From positions 66,558 through 130,557 of the forward strand of contig NZ_BJHV01000002.1 in NCBI RefSeq assembly GCF_005405925.1: 64,000 bases of DNA. Reading direction: 5' to 3'. Position numbers and translations under genes: made by a program. The notes under the pieces are model-generated. The model saw only the letters and a list, made by a program, of their open reading frames with translations. It was not told the DNA's origin and did not search any database. This stretch comes from Streptomyces antimycoticus. Lineage in GTDB: Bacteria; Actinomycetota; Actinomycetes; Streptomycetales; Streptomycetaceae. Positions 33,805 through 42,806 of the stretch are shown here, piece after piece (position 1 is the first letter of the stretch; each line of letters opens with the position of its first letter).

Positions 33805-34461
33805 TCAGCGGGCCACCCTGCCGTACTTGTCCGGCTTGGGGACTGGTGCCACGGATTCCGGGGCCGGGTATTGGGGCTGCTTCTGGCAGGCCATGGCGGA
33901 CGTGACCTTCTTCGCCGTGGCGATGAGCAGCTTCGCGTGGGAGTGAGCACTTACCGTGACGGCGTCGCGCAGCGTGAACTCAAGCGCGTACCTGTCCCCG
34001 GTCCGCCTCTCGTTCAGCCCGCAGCGCACCTCGAGTGACCCCGCGCTGCCGCCGATGGGCTTGCCCACACTGGCGCGGACTGAATCACCACCGGGAACCG
34101 GGTGTGCGACCCATGCGACGTCGAGGGACATCAGTTCCTCGCCCCTCCCGTTCTCCAGGAAGCACAGGTCGTGGCCGGTCCCCCAGGTGGTCTCCTTGGA
34201 CAGCCCCGCAGCGGCCTCGGCGGGGCTCTCGGACTTCACCGGAGTGACCCGGTCGACGCCCGACCGTGCCGCCTCGGCGGCGATCTTCTTGTCGAATACG
34301 CCGCCGCACGCTTCCTCCAGACGGACTTCAGCGGACCTGTCCTTTGCGGAGGCGTCGTTGCCCTCGCTCTTCTCCCCGTCGCCGCCGCAGCCTGCCAGCA
34401 TGAGTGCGGACGCCAGTGCGCAGGCGGCCAGGAGAAGACGACGGAAACTGCGTGTCAGCAT
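33805..34461 (-). CDS. Lipoprotein, 218 aa
   Basis: Signal LLLAACALASALMLAGC with the lipobox cysteine at residue 25. A polar linker is followed by a domain with EEACGGVFDKKIAAEAARSG, HDLCFLENGRGEEL and LEVRCGLNERR, with four cysteines that could pair. No family recognised beyond lipoprotein. The stop is followed on the other side by 33,620-33,804 with no gene. Confidence 0.75.
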   Translation of the reverse strand: MLTRSFRRLLLAACALASALMLAGCGGDGEKSEGNDASAKDRSAEVRLEEACGGVFDKKIAAEAARSGVDRVTPVKSESPAEAAAGLSKETTWGTGHDLCFLENGRGEELMSLDVAWVAHPVPGGDSVRASVGKPIGGSAGSLEVRCGLNERRTGDRYALEFTLRDAVTVSAHSHAKLLIATAKKVTSAMACQKQPQYPAPESVAPVPKPDKYGRVAR

Positions 34462-34537
34462 GGCGCCCTTTCACATGCGGCGGTTGGCCGCCGCTCCCTG
34501 TGAGTTGGCGCCGAGCCCCGCGGGGTCTGACTGAACT

Positions 34538-34756
34538 TTACGGAACAGACAGCCTTGGACCACTCGCGGCCGCCGCGGTGACCGACGCCTGACCGTTCTC
34601 GCGGCGGGCTCCGGCCTCAGTTCTTTTCGATTCCTGACCTGCGCGAACCCGTCTCCGGGGATCAGAGGCAGGTACCCAGAGCGCGCGACCGAGGAAGTAC
34701 GTCGCGGCCATGCCGGCGAAGATGAAAGCGCCCCAGCCCAGGGCCAGTACGACGAC
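34538..34756 (-). CDS. Possible small membrane protein, ~72 aa
   Basis: One hydrophobic helix (VVLALGWGAFIFAGMAATYFLG) near the N-terminus, then a basic tail. The GTG start is a guess, and no ribosome site is evident. It lies upstream of the lipoprotein gene on the same strand. Confidence 0.4.
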   Translation of the reverse strand, partial: VVVLALGWGAFIFAGMAATYFLGRALWVPASDPRRRVRAGQESKRTEAGARRENGQASVTAAAASGPRLSVP

Positions 34757-34900
34757 GTCGCTCCGTCGGTGTAACGCGAGAACGGTTGATGCCGAGTTCA
34801 GGCAACAGATGTTGATCAAGCGGGTCCAGAATGTTGTCGAGTTCCGAGAACGGCTCGCCGAAAAACGGCGTTGTCAGTGGGTTCTGCCAGGGTGTGCTTC

Positions 34901-35401
34901 GTGGATGAACTGGTGGAGCGTGTCGACTGTCAAGATCGTGTCCTGGGAGTGGTCACCCGTCGGCAGGCCATCCGGGAGGGTTGGCTGCTTCGAATCGCCT
35001 CGACGGTGTGTCGTGATGAGCGTGGCCGGATCCTCGTCCATCGGCGGTCGGAGCAGCTGTCGCGCTTCCCCGGGCTCTATGAGGTCATGGCCGGTGGCGC
35101 CGTGGATGTCGGCGAATCCTATGAACAGGCTGCCGCGCGGGAGCTGGCCGAAGAGCTGGGCATCCGTGGCCTGCCGCGCTTGCTGTTCAAGTTCATCAAC
35201 CGCAGCGGCTTGAGCCCTCACTGGCTCGGCGTGCATGAAGCCGTGGTTCCGGACGCTGTGACCCCTGATCCCGATGAGGTCGCCTGGCATGGCTGGCTGA
35301 CCGAGTCGGAGCTTCACTCGGCCCTGTTGGAGTGGCGCTTCACTCCCGACAGCCACGAAGCCTTCAGCCGGTATCTCGCGTTCCGGACCGCGCAGTCCTG
35401 A
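34901..35401 (+). CDS. NUDIX hydrolase
   Basis: About 166 aa. The NUDIX box is complete: GGAVDVGESYEQAAARELAE followed by ELGI, with the R-E-L-x-E-E core. The N-terminus DRVLGVVTRRQAIREGWLLR and VHRRSEQLSRFPGLYE are typical of the isopentenyl-diphosphate-isomerase-like NUDIX branch (YfcD type). GTG 34,901 follows CCAGGG by 8 bases; upstream TTG/GTG codons in frame are less likely. The substrate is not predictable. Its stop directly abuts a toxin remnant. Confidence 0.85.
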   Translation: MDELVERVDCQDRVLGVVTRRQAIREGWLLRIASTVCRDERGRILVHRRSEQLSRFPGLYEVMAGGAVDVGESYEQAAARELAEELGIRGLPRLLFKFINRSGLSPHWLGVHEAVVPDAVTPDPDEVAWHGWLTESELHSALLEWRFTPDSHEAFSRYLAFRTAQS

Positions 35402-35640
35402 CCTTTCTCGCCGACCTGGCGGTGGGCGCGTTCGGCGCCACGGGCCTGATGCGGGAGGACCTGCAGCGCATGGGCGCCCTGGTCCGCCAGTACGCGTCCC
35501 TGCCGCTCGGCGGCACGGACGCGTCCGTCATCGCGGTCGCCGAGCGGGTCAAGACACTGCGCATCGCCACAACCGATAGGCGTCACTTCACCGTGGTGAG
35601 GACGCGGCGCGGGGAAGCCTTCACCCTCTACCCGGCGTAG
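35401..35640 (+). pseudogene. C-terminal half of a PIN-domain (VapC-type) toxin
   Basis: The frame reads LTFLADLAVGAFGATGLMRED, LVRQYASLPLGGTDASVIAVAE, LRIATTDRRHFTVV, LYPA. GTDASVIAVAERV and ATTDRRHF are the third and fourth acidic regions of a PIN nuclease. The N-terminal DxD part and any VapB antitoxin are missing. The break coincides with the end of the NUDIX gene, so insertion of that gene or a deletion probably cut it. Confidence 0.7.
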
Positions 35641-35654
35641 CTGCTACCCCATCT

Positions 35655-36681
35655 GACCTGCGGCGGTTATAAAATCCGACCGCAAATCAGCGTCTCGGTC
35701 ATCTCCCGTTCGGCGAGCCGGAGCGCCTCCAGCTCTTCCTTCGCCTTCTTCGTCTTCGACCCAACCCGCTTGCAGAACATCAGCGCCAGCTCATCCCGCA
35801 CACGCATCCGGGTCTTGTGCGCCAGGCATGCCATCAACGCGACCCGCTTGACCGGCGTGTACGCCTTCAGTTCGGACGCGTCCGCCGCGTCGGCCTCCCC
35901 GGCGAAGTCCGTGACCTTCCGCGGTGCGACGCCGTCCGTCCACGCCCGCTGTCGCCCAGCCCGTCCAGCCAGTCCAGCTGCGCGATCAGCCGCTTGAAGT
36001 GCGACCAGGTTGGACTCTGCGCGAACTTCTTCAGCCGGTTGTACTGCGTGGTGCCGTCCGCGTCGCGCTCCTCCAGCAATCGCAGCAGCCCCGCCCGCTC
36101 CACCGCGCTCATCCGGTCATGGATGCCCGCGCAGATCGACGCATGACCTCCATACGGACGGTCGAGGCCATCGCGTCCAAGGTGGAGAACGCCGACAGCT
36201 CCAGCCCGGCCCCACGACCTTCTCCAGCGCGATGTTGATCAGATCCGCCGGGGCGGTTCTTCGCCGCGGCCTCACTCCGGATCGACGCCTCGGCGATCCG
36301 GCGGGCCTCAGCCTGGTTGTAGACCACACCGACCCGCTGCCGCACCAGGCCCCGGTGGTTCTTCGCAGCCTTCACCGCCTGGTACACCGGCAGCGTGCCC
36401 TCTGGCAGCTCCACCGCCCGCCGGACAAGGTCCACCACCATCTCCGGGACGTCCTCCAGCCTGGGAAACACCCCATGCGCTGGTAGGACTTCAACCTCAG
36501 CAGCAGCGCCAGCAGATGCTCGTCGCAGTCCGTGACCTCCACGCCCACGTGACCTCATCGCGTGTCGGCGAGAAGAACAGATGCAGCTCATGCACGGTGA
36601 GCCGACACCACCAGTGCCCCGGTCGCCAACCCGGTCGCGGTCCTGGAGGAGGCCGGGCCGCCCGTACTGGGCACACAGCAC
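35655..36681 (-). pseudogene. Decayed Tn3-family transposase fragment
   Basis: Several frames on the reverse strand join to one transposase-like sequence. It includes LPAHGVFPRLEDVPEMVVDLVR, VYQAVKAAKNHRGLVRQRVG, DLINIALEKVV, AFSTLDAMASTVR and NRLKKFAQSPTWSHFKRLIAQ, then KAYTPVKRVALMACLAHKTR and KEELEALRLAEREMTETL. This is the N-terminal part of a Tn3 transposase; the DDE core is missing. There are at least three frameshifts. It is not the same element as the intact Tn3 at 43.8 kb. Confidence 0.65.
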
Positions 36682-36796
36682 CCGTTGACTGTTTGTTATC
36701 AGTTCTTCACCTTCAGTGCTCTACTCGCATAGATTCCCTCGGGCCAGGATGGGGGCGCTTCTTCACCTCACCCTTCGGCACAGGAGTCGATACGCC

Positions 36797-37438
36797 ATGC
36801 GCAAGAACGCTCGCCGTAGCATCCTCGCCGGCTTTGTGGCCTCCGCGACCGCCGCTCTCACCTTCCTCGGCACCACTCCTGCCCAGGCCGCACTGCCCAC
36901 GCCGGTCAGCGCTGCCACCGCCCGCTCCTACCTGGCCTCCCTCACCGTCGCAACCGAGCACTCCAGAACCGGCTACAGCCGGGACCTGTTCCCGCACTGG
37001 ATCACCATCAGCGGCGCCTGCAACACCCGCGAGACCGTCCTCAAGCGCGACGGCTCCGGCGTCGTCACCGACTCCTCCTGCGCCGCCACCAGCGGCAGCT
37101 GGTACTCCCCCTACGACGGCGCCACCTGGTCCGCCGCCTCGGATGTGGACATCGACCACCTCATCCCGCTCGCCGAGGCATGGGACTCCGGCGCCTGGAA
37201 CTGGACCACCTCCAAGCGGCAGGCCCTCGCCAACGACCTCACCCGCCCCCAGCTGCTCGCCGTCACCGACAACGTCAACCAGTCCAAGGGCGACCAGGAC
37301 CCCGGCACCTGGTGGCCCTCCCGCACCGCCTACAAGTGCACCTACGCCCGCGCCTGGGTCCAGGTGAAGCACTACTACGGCCTCAGTGTCGACTCCGCCG
37401 AGAAGAACTCCCTGTCCTCCGTTCTCAACGGCTGCTGA
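36797..37438 (+). CDS. Secreted HNH nuclease, copy 3 (diverged)
   Basis: 213 aa with signal RRSILAGFVASATAALTFLG and a site after AQA. The core GYSRDLFPHWITISGACNTRE, SPYDGATWSAASDVDIDHLIP, LANDLTRPQLLAVTDNVNQSK matches copies 1 and 2 at all catalytic positions but with roughly half identity. So it is an older paralogue. Like copy 1 it sits directly upstream of the 122-aa/AbiEii pair, so the gene order is conserved even though the nuclease sequence is not. Confidence 0.85.
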   Translation: MRKNARRSILAGFVASATAALTFLGTTPAQAALPTPVSAATARSYLASLTVATEHSRTGYSRDLFPHWITISGACNTRETVLKRDGSGVVTDSSCAATSGSWYSPYDGATWSAASDVDIDHLIPLAEAWDSGAWNWTTSKRQALANDLTRPQLLAVTDNVNQSKGDQDPGTWWPSRTAYKCTYARAWVQVKHYYGLSVDSAEKNSLSSVLNGC

Positions 37439-37475
37439 CCGCTCGAGCGGCATCCCAACCCGGTTCGCAATTCCG

Positions 37476-37514
37476 CAATCCGCCTCGCCGGGCGCAGCCG
37501 GCCGAGGCGGATTG
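37476..37514 (+). terminator. Terminator after HNH copy 3
   Basis: CAATCCGCCTCG (37,476-37,487) and CGAGGCGGATTG (37,503-37,514) are exact complements with an inner CCGG arm. Confidence 0.7.
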
Positions 37515-37616
37515 CCGCCTGTGCGCTGTCCATCTGTCGCCGTTGTCGTCCTGTCCGTCGCTGGCGTTCTCGCCGGGGCGAAGCTCGGGTCGCCTTGCAT
37601 CGCTCATACTGGTTGC

Positions 37617-37985
37617 ATGTCCGCCATGCCTGCTGCCGAGCCGTCGCCGTCCGCTGCCGAGGTGCTGCGGGAGCGGTATGTCCGCAGGCTGCCCGCCTCG
37701 CTCGGCGAGCTGGCCGGGTCGGCGCACGGCAGGGTGCAGTTGCCGCTGCATGTGGCCTGGTCGGGGCTGACCCGGTTCGATCTTGACCGGCCACGGTCGC
37801 GGATGAGCATGTACCGCACGGTGCTGGCCGAAGGGCAGCACGATGACCTGATCACCCTGCTGAACCGGGACCTCCTGATCGACCAGTGGCCCGTCCTGCG
37901 CACGCTGATCAGCCGCGCCATCCGCGACGTGTGGGAAGCCGCGTTCCCCGAGCTGGCCTCGGCTCGCCCGGCAGCCGCAGCGTGA
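37617..37985 (+). CDS. 122-aa protein paired with AbiEii-like gene, copy 2
   Basis: Same length as the protein at 13,499 and nearly the same sequence, including SRMSMYRTVLAEGQHDDLIT. The preceding CATCGCTCATACT and the ATG context are conserved too, with no Shine-Dalgarno. A GTGA overlap links it to the nucleotidyltransferase. Candidate antitoxin by position only. Confidence 0.75.
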   Translation: MSAMPAAEPSPSAAEVLRERYVRRLPASLGELAGSAHGRVQLPLHVAWSGLTRFDLDRPRSRMSMYRTVLAEGQHDDLITLLNRDLLIDQWPVLRTLISRAIRDVWEAAFPELASARPAAAA

Positions 37986-38647
37986 ATCTCAGTGGCCTGC
38001 ACTGCCGGCTCCTCTCCGACGTTCTGGCCATCGGCACCCCCTATCCGCTGGTCATCACCGGCGGATACGCCGTGCAGGCCTACGGCCTGGTCGACCGGCT
38101 CAGCCAGGATCTCGACGTCGCCACGGAGAACCCCGCGCCCATGGCGGAGATCACCCACACCCGCACTGCCGGGCTGGCCGAGCGCGGCTGGCAGGCGACA
38201 GAGGTCGGCGTGGACCCGCTCTCCGGCCGCCTCGTAGTCACCGATCCCGCCAGTGATGAGCAGTGTGAGGTCGACATCCTCAAAGAGGCCTTCTGGCACC
38301 CGCCCACCGTCACCGAGTACGGCCCCGTCCTCGCCCTGGACGACGTCATCGGCACGAAGGTGCGCGCGCTGGCCGACCGCGGCGCCGTGCGTGACCTCAT
38401 CGACGTCCACGCCGCCTCCCGCCTCCACAGCACCGCCGACATGGAAACGCTCGGCCGCCGCCACGCCCGCGACGAGTTCTGCCTCGAGGATCTCCAGGCA
38501 CGTCTGGCGGGTGCGGAGTGGTACGAGGACGAGGAATTCATCGCCTACGGTCTCACCGCCACACAGACGGCCACCTTGCGGGCCTGGGCCGGGGACTGGT
38601 CCGACGACCTTGCCAGGCGCCTGCACGAGGAGACCAGTGACGACTGA
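37982..38647 (+). CDS. AbiEii/AbiGii-type nucleotidyltransferase, copy 2
   Basis: 222 aa, GTG start overlapping the upstream stop. GG and DxD motifs (VITGGYAVQAYG, LSQDLDVATEN) and the third Asp in CEVDILKE are all kept, so both copies may be active. Differences from copy 1 are scattered substitutions with no frameshift, which suggests selection on both. Followed on the other strand by the 62-aa Cys protein, as in copy 1. Confidence 0.85.
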   Translation: MNLSGLHCRLLSDVLAIGTPYPLVITGGYAVQAYGLVDRLSQDLDVATENPAPMAEITHTRTAGLAERGWQATEVGVDPLSGRLVVTDPASDEQCEVDILKEAFWHPPTVTEYGPVLALDDVIGTKVRALADRGAVRDLIDVHAASRLHSTADMETLGRRHARDEFCLEDLQARLAGAEWYEDEEFIAYGLTATQTATLRAWAGDWSDDLARRLHEETSDD

Positions 38648-38726
38648 CCAGCGATAGCCGGGGAGCGTTTGGGGCAACGAGCCTGAGGGTGCCCGTACGG
38701 GCCGCGCTTTGTCGCGGGCCTGACTG

Positions 38727-38915
38727 TCAGCTGCCGGGGTGAGCGGCGGTCTTCAGTTTCCATCCGCTGCCGGTGCAGCGATCCGGCAGGGGAGGGAATC
38801 GGTGGCCCTTGACGTCCGTGCTGTATTCATGCGAATCGCCGCAGTTGCACTCATAGATCCCGGACTCCGGCACAATCTCTCCCGGGTGATGGACAGTGCC
38901 GTTTTCATCGCTCAT
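38727..38915 (-). CDS. 62-aa protein with CxC, copy 2
   Basis: [49 protein letters not shown]. It differs from the copy at 14,771 at only a few residues. Upstream the open frame joins IS630 transposase debris, so the longer frame is a chance fusion. Confidence 0.6.
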   Translation of the reverse strand: MSDENGTVHHPGEIVPESGIYECNCGDSHEYSTDVKGHRFPPLPDRCTGSGWKLKTAAHPGS

Positions 38916-38984
38916 GCGTCTTGTGTACGACAGGACCGCGCGGCCCGCGATCCAGACATGCCGTACGAGGTTGTCCGGGATCCA

Positions 38985-39670
38985 ATCGAAGAGTCGGTAC
39001 AGCGCGGTCCGTTCGCTCACTGCCGACCCCCGGGCTTCGGGATCGAACGCGGCGAACAGCGTGGTCAGGCCGTTGCGGACGTAGTCGTGGGGTGCGCCGC
39101 TCGGGCATGTCCGGCATTATCGGCAGCACCGGCTGGGACCGGTCCAGGGCCTGGATCTGCGACTTCTCGTCCGCCGAGAGGACTACCGCGCCGTCGGGAG
39201 GGTTGAAGTATAGCCCGACGACGTCGTAGACCTTCTCCACGAAGAACGGGTCCGTGGACAGCTTGAACGTGTCCGTCAGGTCCGCTTGAGCTGGAACTTC
39301 CGCCAGATCCGGCCGACGGTGGACTTGGACAGGCCGCTGTGCTCGGCCATCGACTTCCGCGACCAGTGCGTGGCGTTCTTCAGGAGCTCCTCCAAAGTGG
39401 CGGCCACGACCGCCTCCACCTGGTCAACGCTGATAGTGGGTGGTCGGCCCGGCCGGGGCTCGTCGGCCAGGCCCTCCAGCCGCTCAGCGAGAAACCGGCG
39501 CCGCCACTTGCGGACCGTATCCGCGGAAATCCGCAGTTCCCGAGCCACCTGGACGATGGGCGGGAGGTCAGGGCCCGCACACGCCAGCACGACCCGCGCC
39601 CGTAACGCCAACGCCTGGGCGGAGTTCGCCCGCCGGGTCCAGCGTTCCAGCACAACGCTCGTCACCGCCC
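38985..39670 (-). pseudogene. IS630-family transposase remnant
   Basis: Reading on the reverse strand from 39,670: [63 protein letters not shown]. After a one-base loss near 39,285 it continues [42 protein letters not shown], then [16 protein letters not shown]. These are IS630 blocks including the first catalytic Asp. Both ends are missing: the 5' end meets the AhpD-like gene and the 3' end meets the duplicated module. Confidence 0.75.
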
Positions 39671-39684
39671 AGCAGCAGCAAGCG

Positions 39685-40245
39685 TCAGGCAGCCTTGAAG
39701 GGCACCGCGGGGAAGGGGTTCGGCACGTCGAGTGCGACGTGGATGTAGTTGGTGAAGACATTGAGGGCGACCTGGCCGAGCGTCTCCACGATCTGCTCGT
39801 TGCTCCAGCCGAGCTCACGCAGCGCGTCGATCTCTGAGCGGTCGATGTGGCCACGGTTCTCGATCACCGACAGCACGAAGCCGAGCAGAGCAGCAGTCTT
39901 GGCGTTGGTCGACTCACCGATCTGGGCGGCCGAGAGCTCTTCCTTGGACAGGCCGGACTTGCGGCCGAGGCCGGTGTGGACGGCCAGGCAGTACTCACAC
40001 TTGTTGGTGTTGGCGACCGCGACGGCGATCTGCTCGCTGACCTGGGCACCGAGAGAGCCCTGACCGTAGGCGCCGAAGGCGGTCCACATGGCCGTCAGGG
40101 TGGCGGGGGAGTTGGCGACCGCCTGGAAGCCCGGGGGCACTGCACCGAACACACTGTGGATCTGGTCGAGTTGTTCCTTGACCGTGCCGGTGGCGGTCTC
40201 GCGGTCGATGAGGGGGACGATCTGCTGGGTAGCGGACGTAGACAT
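39685..40245 (-). CDS. Carboxymuconolactone decarboxylase/AhpD-like protein
   Basis: 186 aa. The peroxidase-type motif NKCEYCLAVHTGLGRKSGL gives C-x-x-C plus the downstream His. SEIDALRELGWSNEQIVETLGQVALNVFTNYI is the typical end. This family reduces peroxides or organic hydroperoxides with the CxxC pair. It is divergent from an AraC-type regulator, which probably controls it from the ~130-base gap. The IS630 remnant starts 15 bases after its stop. Confidence 0.88.
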   Translation of the reverse strand: MSTSATQQIVPLIDRETATGTVKEQLDQIHSVFGAVPPGFQAVANSPATLTAMWTAFGAYGQGSLGAQVSEQIAVAVANTNKCEYCLAVHTGLGRKSGLSKEELSAAQIGESTNAKTAALLGFVLSVIENRGHIDRSEIDALRELGWSNEQIVETLGQVALNVFTNYIHVALDVPNPFPAVPFKAA

Positions 40246-40374
40246 GGAGGTTCTCCTTGAGTCGGGATGAAGCGCCCTCGGTCTGGAAGGCGATGGTTTA
40301 AGTGTTCACCAGATCGACAGACGAGTGGGCACTCAGAGTCGCGACTTCATTGCAGATCGTCTAGGCTTCGACGG

Positions 40375-41223
40375 GTGTCCGGAAATGACTGCATCTCGCC
40401 GCTCCTCCAGCACTTCCGCATCCGCACGCGGCTGTTCCATGCCGGGCCTTTGTGCGGCACCATCCCTTTCGCCGCCCAACCGGGCCGCGGGTTCCTCCAC
40501 GTCATGCGGGGCGGTGAGCTGGAGGTCAGCTACCAGCTTGGCGGCCCACGGAAGCGGGTGCAGTTGTCGCAGCCGACACTCCTGTTCTACCCACGACCCT
40601 TGGAGCACTCGTTTCAACACGATGCCACCGGGGAGTCGGACTTCGTGTGCGCCAGCCTGGAGTTCGACGGTGGGATCGACCACCCGCTGGTTCGGACCTT
40701 GCCGCCCGTGGTGATGGTGCCTCTCGCAGAGATAGAACCACTAGCACCCGCCATCGAGATGCTCTTCGCCGAGGTCGACAACGACGAGTCAGGCAATGGC
40801 CTTCTCGTCGACCGGCTCTTCGAGGTCGTCCTCATCCAGTTTTACCGCTGGATGCTGGACCGTACCGAGGAGTTGTCCCTCCCTGCGGGACTCTTCCGCG
40901 GGTTGTCTGACCCGCGGCTAGCGCTGCTTCTGATCGCGATCCACGAAGATCCCGGTGCTGACTGGAGTGTCGCCACCATGGCCGCCAAAGCGGGCCTCTC
41001 CCGCGCCGCGTTTGCCGCGCTGTTTAGAGAGCTGGTCGGTCAGACACCCCACGATTACCTCACCGGATGGCGGGTCACGGTCGCCCAGAAACGTCTACGG
41101 GCAGGCGAGTCCGTGGCGCGTACGGCCAATACGCTGGGCTACACCAGCGCCGCGGCATTCTCCAGGGCCTTCTCCCAACGCACCGGCCTCTCGCCACGCC
41201 AATGGCTGCTGGAGGCCGGTTGA
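40375..41223 (+). CDS. AraC-family regulator (cupin N-terminus)
   Basis: 282 aa from GTG 40,375; TAGGCT just upstream could be the -10 of a leaderless message. The N-terminal ~150 residues form a cupin (RGFLHVMRGGELEVSYQL, FYPRPLEHSFQHD). The C-terminal ~100 have the two AraC HTHs (WSVATMAAKAGLSRAAFAALF, ARTANTLGYTSAAAFSRAF). Such proteins sense small molecules and often regulate a divergent AhpD or dehydrogenase gene, as here. Confidence 0.85.
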   Translation: MSGNDCISPLLQHFRIRTRLFHAGPLCGTIPFAAQPGRGFLHVMRGGELEVSYQLGGPRKRVQLSQPTLLFYPRPLEHSFQHDATGESDFVCASLEFDGGIDHPLVRTLPPVVMVPLAEIEPLAPAIEMLFAEVDNDESGNGLLVDRLFEVVLIQFYRWMLDRTEELSLPAGLFRGLSDPRLALLLIAIHEDPGADWSVATMAAKAGLSRAAFAALFRELVGQTPHDYLTGWRVTVAQKRLRAGESVARTANTLGYTSAAAFSRAFSQRTGLSPRQWLLEAG

Positions 41224-41269
41224 TGAGCGGATCTCGCCAGGAACAGGCCCAGTCGCGCGAGGCGGCTCG

Positions 41270-41460
41270 GACGCCTGCGGTTGGCGGTCGGTGAGCCAGT
41301 AACCCACTGCCCGGTCCAGCGTGTCGCCGTCGATGCGGGCCAGCAGCCCGCGGACCGTGGTCTGCGGGGGCAGAGCTCACCGGGGCTGGAGCGGATCAGG
41401 GCGGATACCGAGGCGGTCGAGCACGTGCGCGCCGAGCGTCGGCGATCCACTCACCAACTG
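41270..41460 (-). pseudogene. ISAs1-family transposase fragment
   Basis: On the reverse strand: SPTLGAHVLDRLGIRPDPLQ, then TTVRGLLARIDGDTLDRAVG and YWLTDRQP. This matches the N-terminal region of ISAs1 transposases. The DDE core is absent. Confidence 0.65.
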
Positions 41461-41579
41461 CCAGCGGCGGGGTCGCTTGGGCCAGTACGGCGCACGGGTA
41501 TGGCGGCGAGAGCGTGGCGTGCCCCGCGCGGATCGCGTGGGTCCGGCACCTCCGCCAGCCGCCCAGCAGGCCCGGGCGC

Positions 41580-42215
41580 CGCGTCGCGTGCGGCGGTGCC
41601 GCTGTCGAGATGGCTGCACAGCGCTGCCAGGACGGGGGCGGGGTGTTCGACCGTGACGAGGTGCGCCGCCTCGGTGAGGCTCGCTCCAGGAATCCGGTCG
41701 GTCAGGAAGTCGGGCATGATCGACCGGTGTGGCGAAGTCGTCGCGGCCGGCGACCACCCAGGTGGGCGCAGTGATGCGGGGCAGTTCGGCACGGAGGGCG
41801 AACAAGGCCAGCTGCTCCGCAGCTCGCGGTGTAGGCCGTGGCCTCGGTGGCCGGGAGGTCGGCGACCATCGTCCTGGCGGCGGGATCGTCCGCGAAGGGC
41901 GGGGTGAATCACCGGCCGGCCGTGATGTCGGCAACGGGAGCGATGCCCTCGGTCCGGACGAGGCGCGCGCGTTCGTGCCAGCCGTCGGGCTTGCCGAAGC
42001 GCGCCGGGGTGCAGATGAGCGTGAGCGAGGTGACGCGCTCGGGGTGGTTGACGGCCAGCCACGTGCCGACAGCTCCACCAAATGAGATCCCGGCGTACGC
42101 GAACCGGTCGATGCCGAGCCGGTCCACGAGGGCGAGGACCAGAGCGGCGACGTCGCCGACGGCGGGTAGTAGCCCGGCGGGGGAGCCGCCGTGCCCTGGT
42201 AGGTCTACCGGATCA
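41580..42215 (-). pseudogene. Alpha/beta hydrolase (PcaD-like) with frameshifts
   Basis: On the reverse strand: MDRLGIDRFAYAGISFGGAV with the nucleophile elbow G-I-S-F-G-G, NHPERVTSLTLICTPARFGKP, a stop, then in other frames VVAGRDDFATPV and AAHLVTVEHPAPV, the Asp and His regions. Blocks keep the order of 3-oxoadipate enol-lactonase-like proteins. At least two frameshifts are present and the N-terminus is gone. Confidence 0.65.
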
Positions 42216-42349
42216 CCTGACGGTCACGAGTCAGGGCCGCCGCCTGCGGCTCCCACACGGACAGCGAGGTGCCGAGGGACAGTCCGCGTATCAATGGAGG
42301 CGCGGGAGTGTTCAATAAACGGCGGTTCCGATGATCAAGGAGATGCCAG

Positions 42350-42607
42350 ATGAGTGAGACCGTCGTCGCGACCGGGGCCGTGGAGGAGCCGGCTGTCGCC
42401 GCGGCTGCGGAGGCGATGTCGGACGACCAGTTGATCGGGATGCTGGTGGACCGGGCCCGCAGCGAGGGCCTGCAGCTGACCGGTGAGGGCGGGCTGCTGC
42501 AGCAGCTCACCAAGCGGGTGCTGGAGTCCGCCCTGGAGGGCGAGATCACCGATCACCTCGGCTACGACAAGCACGATGCCGAGGGCCGCAACAGCGGCAA
42601 CAGCCGT
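42350..42607 (+). pseudogene. 5' part of an IS256-family transposase
   Basis: The frame starts MSETVVATGAVEEPAV and contains LTGEGGLLQQLTKRVLESAL and ITDHLGYDKHDAEGRNSGNS, the conserved opening of actinobacterial IS256 transposases. Similarity stops at 42,607, where the ISL3 element begins. GGAGTGTTCAATAAACGGCGG just upstream may be the IS256 left end. Confidence 0.75.
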
Positions 42608-42806
42608 AATGGCCTTGTTCACGAGTGTCGGGTTCTGGCACAGATCTTGGGGAGCCGTCGCAGAGCGTTACCGCGATGTTCGATTGTGAGGAGACAGGGT
42701 CGCGTGAGACCGCGCACGCCTTGTCGTCCGGCGATCAGAATTGACGCTCCCTCAGGTGTCTGCCCATCGCTGCTGCGGTCAGTTGTGGATGGCGATGGTG
42801 CTGGTC

